Assembly: GCA_904398315.1 (NCBI GenBank) | Contig: CAJFPD010000031.1 | Coordinates: 1-48,683 of the forward strand | Direction of reading: 5' to 3' | Length of the DNA: 48,683 nt | From: Candidatus Alangreenwoodia gallinarii | Lineage (GTDB): Bacteria > Bacillota > Clostridia > Peptostreptococcales > Anaerovoracaceae | Shown here: positions 7,563 to 14,884 of the stretch, piece by piece | How the letters are laid out: each line of letters opens with the position of its first letter | How positions within the stretch are numbered: the first letter of the stretch is position 1 | Notes under the pieces: model-generated | What the model was told of the DNA's origin: nothing | The model's database searches: none | What the model saw: only the letters and a program-made list of their open reading frames with translations | Translations under genes and position numbers: made by a program

Positions 7563-8438
7563 TTAGCAGGTCTCAAGCCACTTGAGATCATACGGCTCGA
7601 ATGTCACGTGCCTGTACTTTTCCACATCGAGAATCTTTCCGTCCCAGTCACCGTGGATATCGCCGTTCTGCTTGATCAGAATATCGTACAGAATATCATA
7701 TGTCTGCTCACCGTCATTTTCGACAATCGTGCTGTAAGGCAGTGTCTTGTGGTAGGTCAGCTCCAGTCCCTCAAAATCAAAATGATATCCGCAGCGCATC
7801 CTGCAGCCGTCCAGACCTGTATAGCGGCAGAACTCTTTCAGATCCTTCAGAATCATATCGTGTTCTTCATCATAAAGATTTTCCGGCGTCGTATCCGTAT
7901 AATCAAACCGGAACTGGATCGGAATGTTATACTTCTTGAAGCGTCTCATATACTGCACCAGCTGATCTCTCGGATAATCACGATAAAGAACACAGTTGAC
8001 TCTGGTCTTTGTCGGGATTCTGGCGATCAGCTCATCCGGCGATTCCTCCACATATGGCAGCAGATGTCTGGAAATATTGATGCAGGTAATTTTATCCTTA
8101 TTCTTTTCGACAAATTCGATCATATCGTCCCCGGTGCGGTCTGCAAATACCGGAAATGTCGTATTTATGTAGATTTTATGAGTCTTCGGGACCTGGTCCA
8201 GCAGAACCTGAAGCGAATCCAGATTGGAAAACGGCTCTCCTCCGGTAAAGACAAAATCGCAATACGGCGTTATTTCATCCATCGTCCTGATGCTGTCACA
8301 GATTTTCTCAAGACTGAACCCCTCCATATTTTCATATTCTTCTTTATTTACACAGAAAGGACAATTATTCTGACAGTCATATGGAACGAACACCGTCACC
8401 GTTGCTCCGCCCTCACGCGTTTTATATGGATTACTCAT
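7563..8438 (-). CDS. Radical SAM domain protein
   Basis: A 291-aa radical-SAM enzyme. The cluster motif is CQNNCPFC (CxxxCxxC) near residue 24, followed by the FTGGEPF SAM-binding motif near residue 65 and a conserved NISRHLL region. A later CRMRCG pair of cysteines does not form a full SPASM domain. The reaction is unknown. MoaA has the same first motif but also a C-terminal second cluster that is not evident here. The ATG at 8438 is chosen because GGAGG lies upstream (12 bases, slightly long); the ORF-track start at 8465 has none. It is a single transcription unit between a strong promoter and a terminator. Its place between a Mo hydroxylase and a molybdopterin-binding gene suggests a linked role. 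Confidence 0.8.
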   Translation of the reverse strand: MSNPYKTREGGATVTVFVPYDCQNNCPFCVNKEEYENMEGFSLEKICDSIRTMDEITPYCDFVFTGGEPFSNLDSLQVLLDQVPKTHKIYINTTFPVFADRTGDDMIEFVEKNKDKITCINISRHLLPYVEESPDELIARIPTKTRVNCVLYRDYPRDQLVQYMRRFKKYNIPIQFRFDYTDTTPENLYDEEHDMILKDLKEFCRYTGLDGCRMRCGYHFDFEGLELTYHKTLPYSTIVENDGEQTYDILYDILIKQNGDIHGDWDGKILDVEKYRHVTFEPYDLKWLETC

Positions 8439-8486
8439 TTTGTTATCTGTCCTCCAATCGAACATAATTATACACGAACCTTGTCT

Positions 8487-8516
8487 ATTTTATACCCAAA
8501 TATAATCTTAAGTCAA
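8487..8516 (-). promoter_or_regulatory. Promoter for the radical-SAM gene
   Basis: TTGACT, an 18-bp spacer and TAAAAT (or 16 bp and TATAAA) on the minus strand, about 50 nt before the chosen ATG. Confidence 0.75.
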
Positions 8517-8771
8517 CAATATTTATGATATCGGCGTAAAAACAGAAAAATTCTTTGATATATTTTTAACATTTTCAGAAATATTTTCGGTTTCAGATGG
8601 ATATTCCATAATTACTTTATCCGATTATCGGAATCAGCATATAATTTATACATAAAACATTTTATATGAGAAAAAATACGGATCGGAAACAGATATACAG
8701 AACGGAATCGGAATCAGCGCCCTGAAAGACGGAAAACTCTGTCAGGGAGAGCGGAGTAAATTTACACGAAA
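8517..8771. other. Intergenic stretch, one extra hairpin, no gene seen
   Basis: This separates the hydroxylase operon terminator from the radical-SAM promoter. It holds one long-looped hairpin (CCCTGA and TCAGGG near 8722-8750) without a T-run. No ORF with a ribosome binding site was found. Confidence 0.5.
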
Positions 8772-8773
8772 AA

Positions 8774-8798
8774 GGCGCGGCAGAAAATCTGCCGCGCC
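8774..8798 (-). terminator. Intrinsic terminator of the hydroxylase operon
   Basis: An 11-bp perfect GC-rich stem (GGCGCGGCAGA and its complement) with a 3-nt loop is followed on the minus strand by TTTTTCG. It lies 23 bases after the stop of the large subunit. Confidence 0.92.
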
Positions 8799-8821
8799 AA
8801 AATGACCTGATATCGTCTCTA

Positions 8822-11179
8822 TTAGAGGTTCTTGCCGATAGACTTCAGGTAGTTGAGAACCTTTTCCTGCGTCAGCGGCTGCTCTGTGCAACGGAAACCG
8901 ATTGCATCGTATACAGCGTTGAAGATTGCAGGAGGCGTAGGCTGGATAGGACCTTCGCCGGATTCCTTACCGCCGTAAGGAGCGGATGGATCGTAAGATT
9001 CTACGATTGTAGCGTCTACTTCAGGCATATCCATCGTTCCGCAGAGCTTGTAGTCGTGGAAGGATGGGTTCAGGAGACGGCCGTCGTCTGCATAACGCAT
9101 TTCTTCGAGGAGTGCGTTACCGAGACCCATCTGAATGGAACCGTGTACCTGACCTTCGCAGGACATAGGGTTGATCGGCTGACCGAGGTCGCCTGCCTCT
9201 GTGATCTTAACAACGTGTACGAGACCCGTGTAGAGATCGACTTCGACTTCTGCGATCTGAGTCGTGAATCCGAATGTAGGGGAGTGACCGATGTTACCAC
9301 CCTGCTGGATACCCTTTCTTCTAGGAGGTGTGAACTGTCCGGAAGTGATCAGCGGACCGTTAGCGGAGATGTACTGATCTACTACTTCGTTCCAGTCTAC
9401 GTTCTTTCTCTTCTTTTCATAGATGGAGTAGAACTGATAATCCTTAACGCCTACTTCCTGACCACGGCAGCCCATGATTGCTGCAGCTACAGGGAAGAGG
9501 AGCTGGTTAGCAGCTTCGCACGCTCTTCTGATCGCCCAGCCCGTAGCATACGTTACACGGGAAGCGAACGTACCGAGGTCGAATGTTGCGAGCTCAGTAT
9601 CTCTGGATACAACCTTAACGTCTTCGGATCTTACGCCGAGAGTTTCAGCTGCCATCTGAGCCATAACCGTATCAGCACCCTGACCGATATCCGTAGCACC
9701 GCAGTATAATACGACGTTGTTTTCGCCTTCGATCTTGACGTTTGCAACAGTATGAGGCTTGTAGGAGAGGTACAGAGTGTAGGAAGTACCGGAGATGTAG
9801 TAACCGCCGGAGATACCGATACCCTTACCAAACGGAAGCTTACCATACTTGTTTTCGAAGTCGCAGTTGTCTGCTGCAGTCTGCAGAGTCTTCTTATATT
9901 CCGTATGAGGAACGTACATCATGGAACGGCAAGTATGACCGGATTCTACTGCGTTGAGCAGACGGATCTGGAGCGGAGTCATGCCCAGCTTTTCTGCTGC
10001 CATATCCATGAGGATTTCCATTGCAAATCTTGGCTGTGCACCACCGAGACCTCTGTGCGCACCGCAAGTACCTGTATTCGTGTAAACTCTCTTACCGGAG
10101 AACTTAGCTGCAGGTGTAACATAAGGGAGGTGAGTCATGGAAGCCGTGTAGAATAATACTACGACACCCCAGGACATGTATGCACCGCCGACCATGAGGT
10201 TATCAAAGTCAACTGCAGTGATATGACCTTCCTTATCGAAGCCCATCTTAAACTTCATGTAGCAAGGGTGACGACCCTGATGAGCTGCGAATACTTCGGA
10301 TCTCTCATAAGTGCACTTAACCGGACGGCCGATTCTGGAGGAGAACTTGGAAGTGATGAAGTCCGCTGTGGAAGCGACACCCTTACCACCGAAACCACCG
10401 CCGAGGAGAGGAACCGTAATTCTGATGTCCTTCATAGGCATCTGCAGAACCTTTGCCAGCTGCTGATGAGTGTAGTGAGGTACCTGGCAGGTTGCATACA
10501 GGTGGAGCTTATTCTTGTGTACATCGTAGTCAGCCAGTGCGGACTGAGGTTCGATGAAGGACTGATGATACTGGGAAGAATAGAATTCCTGCTCGATAAC
10601 GAGATCGGATTCTGCCAGGATTGCGTCTACATCACCATACTGCTGCTTACCCTGGTGAGCGATGTTGCCCGGCTTATCTTCGTGAATGAGAACGCCTTCT
10701 TCATTTGCCATTCTCTCAGCATCTCTTCCGTCTACTACTACCGGAAGAAGCTCATATTCTACATCGATGAGTTCGAGTGCTCTTTCAGCGATCTCTTCTG
10801 TCATCGCGCAGACAGCTGCTACCGGTTCACCCCACATACGAACCTTGTCTCTTGCGAGAACCTGCTCGTTTGCAGAGTGTGCAACGATACCGTAATCGAT
10901 AGGGAAATCGCTGCCCTGGAGAACGTCAAGAACGCCGTCCAGCTCGAGAGCCTTGCTGAAATCGATATTCTTGATGATAGCATGTGCGTGTGGAGATCTC
11001 AGGATCTTCGCATATACCATTCTAGGTAAAGTCAGGTCGTCCGTGTACTGTAATTTACCGGTAACCTTCAGAGGACCGTCGAGACGCGGAATGGATCTGC
11101 CGACTTCCGTATATTCTCTCGTATAGTCCTTATAGTCATGATATCTATTGGAAACTTCATACATTTTATTCATCGCCAT
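8822..11179 (-). CDS. Xanthine dehydrogenase-family molybdenum hydroxylase, large (Mo) subunit
   Basis: A 785-aa molybdopterin-binding subunit. It has an N-terminal a/b hammerhead domain (VTGKLQYTDDLTLPRM), the Mo-binding GGGFGGK motif near residue 263, the GAHRGLGGAQPRFAME segment corresponding to the RGFG-type Arg motif, ATDIGQGADTV, and the C-terminal GGKESGEGP holding the putative catalytic Glu. These enzymes hydroxylate purines, nicotinate or other N-heterocycles, or aldehydes. No AYRCSFR motif is present, so it is not CO dehydrogenase. The ATG directly follows the stop of the iron-sulfur subunit, with GGGGTG upstream. Order FAD, Fe-S, Mo is typical of three-subunit enzymes. The exact substrate is not determinable. 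Codon use differs somewhat from its neighbours, perhaps from high expression. Confidence 0.93.
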   Translation of the reverse strand: MAMNKMYEVSNRYHDYKDYTREYTEVGRSIPRLDGPLKVTGKLQYTDDLTLPRMVYAKILRSPHAHAIIKNIDFSKALELDGVLDVLQGSDFPIDYGIVAHSANEQVLARDKVRMWGEPVAAVCAMTEEIAERALELIDVEYELLPVVVDGRDAERMANEEGVLIHEDKPGNIAHQGKQQYGDVDAILAESDLVIEQEFYSSQYHQSFIEPQSALADYDVHKNKLHLYATCQVPHYTHQQLAKVLQMPMKDIRITVPLLGGGFGGKGVASTADFITSKFSSRIGRPVKCTYERSEVFAAHQGRHPCYMKFKMGFDKEGHITAVDFDNLMVGGAYMSWGVVVLFYTASMTHLPYVTPAAKFSGKRVYTNTGTCGAHRGLGGAQPRFAMEILMDMAAEKLGMTPLQIRLLNAVESGHTCRSMMYVPHTEYKKTLQTAADNCDFENKYGKLPFGKGIGISGGYYISGTSYTLYLSYKPHTVANVKIEGENNVVLYCGATDIGQGADTVMAQMAAETLGVRSEDVKVVSRDTELATFDLGTFASRVTYATGWAIRRACEAANQLLFPVAAAIMGCRGQEVGVKDYQFYSIYEKKRKNVDWNEVVDQYISANGPLITSGQFTPPRRKGIQQGGNIGHSPTFGFTTQIAEVEVDLYTGLVHVVKITEAGDLGQPINPMSCEGQVHGSIQMGLGNALLEEMRYADDGRLLNPSFHDYKLCGTMDMPEVDATIVESYDPSAPYGGKESGEGPIQPTPPAIFNAVYDAIGFRCTEQPLTQEKVLNYLKSIGKNL

Positions 11180-11662
11180 TTATAACACCCCGCCTTCTGC
11201 TGCACATGCTTCTACGGCTTCGAAAATGAGCAGGTATCCTGTGCATCTGCAGAGGTTACCGGAGAGTGCTCTTCTGATTTCCGTTCTCGTAGGCTGTGGA
11301 TTTCTCGTCAGTAAGTTATAAGAAGACATGATCATGCCCGGTGTGCAGAATCCGCACTGTACCGCACCGTGATTTAAGAATGCCTTCTGGATCGGGTTCA
11401 TTTCGCCCGTCTTGTGATCCGCGATACCTTCGATCGTCGTGATCTTCTTACCCTGACATGCGATCGCCAGAGTCAGGCAGGACAGTACTGCCTTACCGTC
11501 GATGATAACTGTGCAGGCACCGCAGTCTCCCTGACCGCAGCCCTTCTTCGTACCTGTGAGGCCCGCTTCCTTTCTCAGCACATCTGCGAGGATGTCCGTA
11601 GGAGCGATTCTCAGATCCATATCTTCGCCGTTAATGTTTAACGTAATAAGCTGTTTTTTCAT
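11180..11662 (-). CDS. Molybdenum hydroxylase 2Fe-2S subunit
   Basis: A 160-aa small subunit with both expected clusters. The plant-ferredoxin-like N-terminal domain has GCGQGDCGACTV with a further Cys in SCL, and the C-terminal helical domain has CGFCTPGM and CRCTGY. It passes electrons from the Mo site to the FAD subunit. The ORF track start at 11674 is a GTG that overlaps the GGGGG; the ATG at 11662 is preferred. It sits between the FAD and Mo subunits with no gap to the latter. Confidence 0.95.
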   Translation of the reverse strand: MKKQLITLNINGEDMDLRIAPTDILADVLRKEAGLTGTKKGCGQGDCGACTVIIDGKAVLSCLTLAIACQGKKITTIEGIADHKTGEMNPIQKAFLNHGAVQCGFCTPGMIMSSYNLLTRNPQPTRTEIRRALSGNLCRCTGYLLIFEAVEACAAEGGVL

Positions 11663-11682
11663 TTTCGAATACACCCCCTTGC

Positions 11683-12558
11683 TTAACCGTTGATTTCCTC
11701 AGCAAGCTCTCTTAAGATTCTTCTTGCCAGCGCGCCGATAACGTCTACTCTGTAGTTTGCGGAAGCTCTTACGTCTGTAATTGGATGTACTTCAGACTGT
11801 GCCGCTTCACCAGCTGCCTTGATCGCTGCTTCGTCGCCAACCTTCGTTCCGATCAGCGCCTTAGGAACTGCTTCGGAGATCAGAGGGCGGATCGCTACAG
11901 AACCCATAACGCACTTTGCATCTTTGATCGTTCCGTCTTCTACCGTGAGGCTGATCGCCATGTTCGCGATATCGATTTCCATGGAGCTTCTCATACCTAC
12001 ATAAGCATATTTTACATAAGTATTCGGAGCCGGTTCCGGAAGGATGATGCTCTTGATGATTTCGCCTTCTTCCAGAACGTTCTTTCTGTTACCAGTGATG
12101 AAGTCTGCTACAGGAAGTCTTCTTTCAGAACCCTTCTTTACCAGGACAACATCTGCTCCGTAGCAGATCAGGGATGCAGGAGTTTCTGCGGAAGGACCGG
12201 AGTTTGCGAGGTTACCGCCGATCGTACCCATTTCTCTTACCTGCGGGCCGCCGATTTCGCCTGCTGCATAAGCGAATGCAGGATATTTAGCCTTTAATTC
12301 TTCAGAGAATTCGCAGAAAGCGTCTGTCGTGCAGGCACCCAGTACCGCACCCTTTCCGTCTTCTACCTTGAATTCATTTAATTCAGGGATATGAGTTACG
12401 TCGATTACGTTTGCTGGATGAATCATTTTTTCCTTGAGCTGGATCATTAAGTCCGTACCGCCGGCAAGAACCTTGGCATTTTCTTTTGTAGCCAGGAGTT
12501 CGAGGGCTTCGTCCAATGTTTCAGGAGCGAAATACTCAAATGGAGTTAAAATATTCAA
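11683..12558 (-). CDS. Molybdenum hydroxylase FAD-binding subunit
   Basis: A 291-aa FAD-binding subunit of the CO-dehydrogenase medium-chain type, with the two FAD motifs AGGTDLMIQLK (about residue 33) and GGNLANSGPSAETP (about residue 113). It transfers electrons to NAD or another acceptor. It lacks the roughly 40-residue insertion with four Cys found in 4-hydroxybenzoyl-CoA reductase beta, which argues against that enzyme. The ORF track uses a GTG at 12567 that lies inside the AAGGAGGTG site; the TTG at 12558, eight bases after GGAGG, is the better start. First gene of the three-subunit operon. Confidence 0.92.
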   Translation of the reverse strand: MNILTPFEYFAPETLDEALELLATKENAKVLAGGTDLMIQLKEKMIHPANVIDVTHIPELNEFKVEDGKGAVLGACTTDAFCEFSEELKAKYPAFAYAAGEIGGPQVREMGTIGGNLANSGPSAETPASLICYGADVVLVKKGSERRLPVADFITGNRKNVLEEGEIIKSIILPEPAPNTYVKYAYVGMRSSMEIDIANMAISLTVEDGTIKDAKCVMGSVAIRPLISEAVPKALIGTKVGDEAAIKAAGEAAQSEVHPITDVRASANYRVDVIGALARRILRELAEEING

Positions 12559-12651
12559 ACAAGCCACCTCCTTAAAAATTTTGTGATATTGGTTTGTTTA
12601 GTAACTTGACATCACTCCCTTCCGCAGAAACACGTTTGCAGACCGTACCAC

Positions 12652-12668
12652 TGCGGGAGAAACGCCAA
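12652..12668 (-). promoter_or_regulatory. Possible sigma-54 promoter of the hydroxylase operon
   Basis: The minus strand reads TTGGCGTTTCTCCCGCA, giving GG and GC dinucleotides with exactly 10 bases between, the -24/-12 geometry. The -24 half matches well and the -12 half poorly. It lies about 95 bases before the FAD-subunit start, and a sigma-54 activator gene lies immediately upstream, which raises its prior. Confidence 0.4.
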
Positions 12669-12906
12669 AAATTTATTAATTTAAATCAAGCAGCAAATGC
12701 TATGATCAAAATTACCATACTTATCTTAATATACTTCCTGACCGGCAGTCAATCTGACTTTTGCGGATATCGTTTTCGGATATCCGATGTTCAGCCGCCG
12801 GATTTTTCTCACCACATTTATATAGCGCAAGCCGCATGCCAAACTGACTGAATTCCGTTAAAAAAATAGTAATCTTTTTTCCGGAGTGCCTTTTCAATTT
12901 CTTAAG

Positions 12907-12933
12907 ACGTTGAAATTTCAATATTTTCAACGT
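12907..12933. other. Hairpin with internal palindrome upstream of the hydroxylase promoter
   Basis: ACGTTGAAA and TTTCAACGT form a 9-bp stem, and TTGAAATTTCAA inside it is itself a perfect palindrome. On the plus strand it is followed by TTTTTCTTTTTCC, but no plus-strand gene precedes it. It may be a protein-binding site or an insulating terminator. Confidence 0.35.
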
Positions 12934-13024
12934 TTTTCTTTTTCCTCAGGCTTCTTCGGAGCTTTTAAAAACATTAGAATTATCTGTACCGGAGAGATGT
13001 CTATCGCAAAGGTGACAATTTTTA

Positions 13025-13075
13025 TTTACACTTTTGTAAATGACTGTCGTTTTACAGTGTAAACATGTATTTACA
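13025..13075. promoter_or_regulatory. Cluster of TTTACA/TGTAAA half-sites, candidate activator binding region
   Basis: Five half-sites lie in 51 bp: TTTACA with TGTAAA at 13025-13040, TTTACA with TGTAAA at 13051-13063, and a final TTTACA at 13070-13075 that pairs with the preceding TGTAAA. They lie between the activator's 3' end and the hydroxylase operon, about 350-420 bp upstream of the candidate -24/-12 promoter. Enhancer sites of sigma-54 activators commonly lie this way. The same half-sites recur upstream of the activator gene. Confidence 0.5.
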
Positions 13076-13130
13076 TTTTTTCATCACATGCTTATACCTC
13101 AACCGCTCTCAGCACACTTTTATTATTCTA

Positions 13131-14549
13131 TCACGTTATTCCGTACTTTTCCAGCTTTTTGTACAGCAAAGTTCTCGAAATATTTAACATTCTTGCCGCC
13201 CTGGATTTATTTCCCCCGCAGGCTTTCAGAGCGTACCGGATCGCTTCTTTTTCACTTTCCTCCTTCTGCTCACTCAGAGATCTGATTTCATTCTTCTCCT
13301 CATGCAGGTCCGGAAAAGAACTGTCAATTCCCCGATAGATCTTTTCTCCGAAAATACCGTGCTCCGGTGAAAAGCTTCTGAAATGTCCGATCTCCAGTCT
13401 TTCGCCCTGTGAACATGCCATGGCGCGTTCGATCATATTCTGAAGTTCTCTGACATTTCCGGGCCAGTCGTAATCCGTCAGATATGACAGCGCATCGTCG
13501 GAAATCTCTTTTACCTCCCGCCCTGATTCAGCATTGTATTTCCGGATAAAGGATTCGGCCAGAGGAAGGATATCCTCCCTTCGGTCACGAAGAGGCGGAA
13601 TTCTGATCGTAATGATGTTCAGTCGATAAAACAGATCTCTGCGGAACCGACCCTTTTCGACGAGATAATCCAGAGGCATATTAGACGCGGAAATGATACG
13701 TACATCCACTGGAATACTCTCTGTACCTCCCACGCGCTCGATCTCTTTTTCCTGCAGTGCGCGAAGCAGCTTCGGCTGAACGGAAAGACTCATGGCATTG
13801 ATCTCATCCAGAAACATGCTCCCGAGATCCGCGCTTTCGAATTTTCCCGCTTTTCCGCCTTTTACACTTCCGGTAAAACTCCCCTCTTCATATCCGAAGA
13901 ATTCCGATTCCATGAGATTTTCCGGAATCGCGGAGCAGTTTACCCGGACAAAAGGAAACGCACGCCTGGAACTCACATTGTGTATTGCATGGGCGATGAG
14001 TTCCTTTCCGGTTCCTGTCTCTCCTTCGATGAGACAGGATGCTGATGAAGCACCTGCGAGATAGATCTGTTCCTTTATTTCCCGCATGGAACGGCTTTCC
14101 CCGATGATATCGTCCACGCGATATTTTGCACCTGAGGAATTCCGGCCGGTATTTGTCTGCCGTTTCTCCGCTCTCAGGAAAGCCGAAATTTTTCCGGAAA
14201 CATTCCGCGCCTCTCCGATGCTGTCGAACACGGAAGTGATCAGGCAGCCCTCCGTATTTCCGCTGCTGTCAAAGACCGGACGATATTTCATGACGGAAAC
14301 GTTATTCTTTCCCCCCCGTACGTGCGGAAACAGTTCTCCGGAAATCACCCTGCCTGTCCGCAGAGCCGTCATGATTCCCGTATCAGGTGTCACTTCCTCC
14401 GCACTCCGTCCGACCGCGTAGCTGCCCGGCAGCCCTGTCGCTTCCTCCCATTTTTTATTTACATATAAGTATCTTCCGTTTCGGTCGGTCAGAGCGACGA
14501 TTCCGCTCTGATCGAGGGCGGATAAAAGAATTTTTTCCGCAGAAATCAT
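13131..14549 (-). CDS. Sigma-54-dependent transcriptional activator (PAS, AAA+, Fis-type HTH)
   Basis: A 472-aa enhancer-binding protein. An N-terminal PAS domain (about residues 10-120) contains DRNGRYLYVNKKWEEATG. The AAA+ domain starts with DDIIGESRSM and has Walker A GETGTGKE, a GSFTGS loop in place of the usual GAFTGA, Walker B MFLDEIN, and the FRRDLFYRLN sensor region. The C-terminal Fis-type helix-turn-helix is GNKSRAARMLNISRTLLYKKL. It contacts sigma-54 polymerase and opens promoters when its PAS domain senses a signal. GGAGG lies ten bases before the ATG. It lies directly upstream of the hydroxylase operon on the same strand and probably activates it (inference). Confidence 0.93.
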   Translation of the reverse strand: MISAEKILLSALDQSGIVALTDRNGRYLYVNKKWEEATGLPGSYAVGRSAEEVTPDTGIMTALRTGRVISGELFPHVRGGKNNVSVMKYRPVFDSSGNTEGCLITSVFDSIGEARNVSGKISAFLRAEKRQTNTGRNSSGAKYRVDDIIGESRSMREIKEQIYLAGASSASCLIEGETGTGKELIAHAIHNVSSRRAFPFVRVNCSAIPENLMESEFFGYEEGSFTGSVKGGKAGKFESADLGSMFLDEINAMSLSVQPKLLRALQEKEIERVGGTESIPVDVRIISASNMPLDYLVEKGRFRRDLFYRLNIITIRIPPLRDRREDILPLAESFIRKYNAESGREVKEISDDALSYLTDYDWPGNVRELQNMIERAMACSQGERLEIGHFRSFSPEHGIFGEKIYRGIDSSFPDLHEEKNEIRSLSEQKEESEKEAIRYALKACGGNKSRAARMLNISRTLLYKKLEKYGIT

Positions 14550-14629
14550 CCGGGATTTTCCTCCTGTATCGTTTCAGCAGACGCTGAATCTATGAATTCT
14601 GATCTGCATACAGATGCAGACGTCTGCCA

Positions 14630-14756
14630 TTTACAAAATCAAAGATTACGGAATGATCTGAGTGATCTGAGTAAAACAGAGCTTTACGGCAAATACTGTA
14701 ATTTTATACTTGTTTTTTGTAAATTAATTTTAACATATGCCGCCGGTCCGTGTAAA
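14630..14756. promoter_or_regulatory. Half-sites upstream of the sigma-54 activator gene
   Basis: TTTACA at 14630 and TGTAAA at 14718 and 14751 match the half-sites of the 13025-13075 cluster, suggesting autoregulation. The gap 14550-14783 holds no gene I can support. A housekeeping promoter for the activator was not clearly identified. Confidence 0.3.
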
Positions 14757-14783
14757 CCGTTATTCTCTTCGGCATAAAGAAAA

Positions 14784-14835
14784 CACCCCATCTGTTTTTT
14801 AGTATATCGTACTATACTATCGAACAAATGGGGTG
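14784..14835 (-). terminator. Terminator after htpG
   Basis: CACCCCAT pairs with ATGGGGTG, enclosing an inner AGTATA/TATACT stem; TTTTCTTT follows on the minus strand. It lies about 50 bases after the htpG stop. Confidence 0.7.
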
Positions 14836-14884
14836 CCGTTCACCTCTCAGTGAATGTGGCTTTTCAGCGGCAACGCATGATCGT

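Noticed and set aside
7563-8438. Radical-SAM protein as MoaA
   Set aside because: The second C-terminal cluster motif and GG terminus of MoaA are absent.
8822-12567. 4-hydroxybenzoyl-CoA reductase identity for the Mo hydroxylase
   Set aside because: The FAD subunit is about 30 residues too short and has no extra four-Cys insertion for the additional 4Fe-4S cluster.
12594-12851. 85-aa plus-strand ORF in the hydroxylase promoter region
   Set aside because: No ribosome binding site, no motif, and it overlaps the regulatory region.
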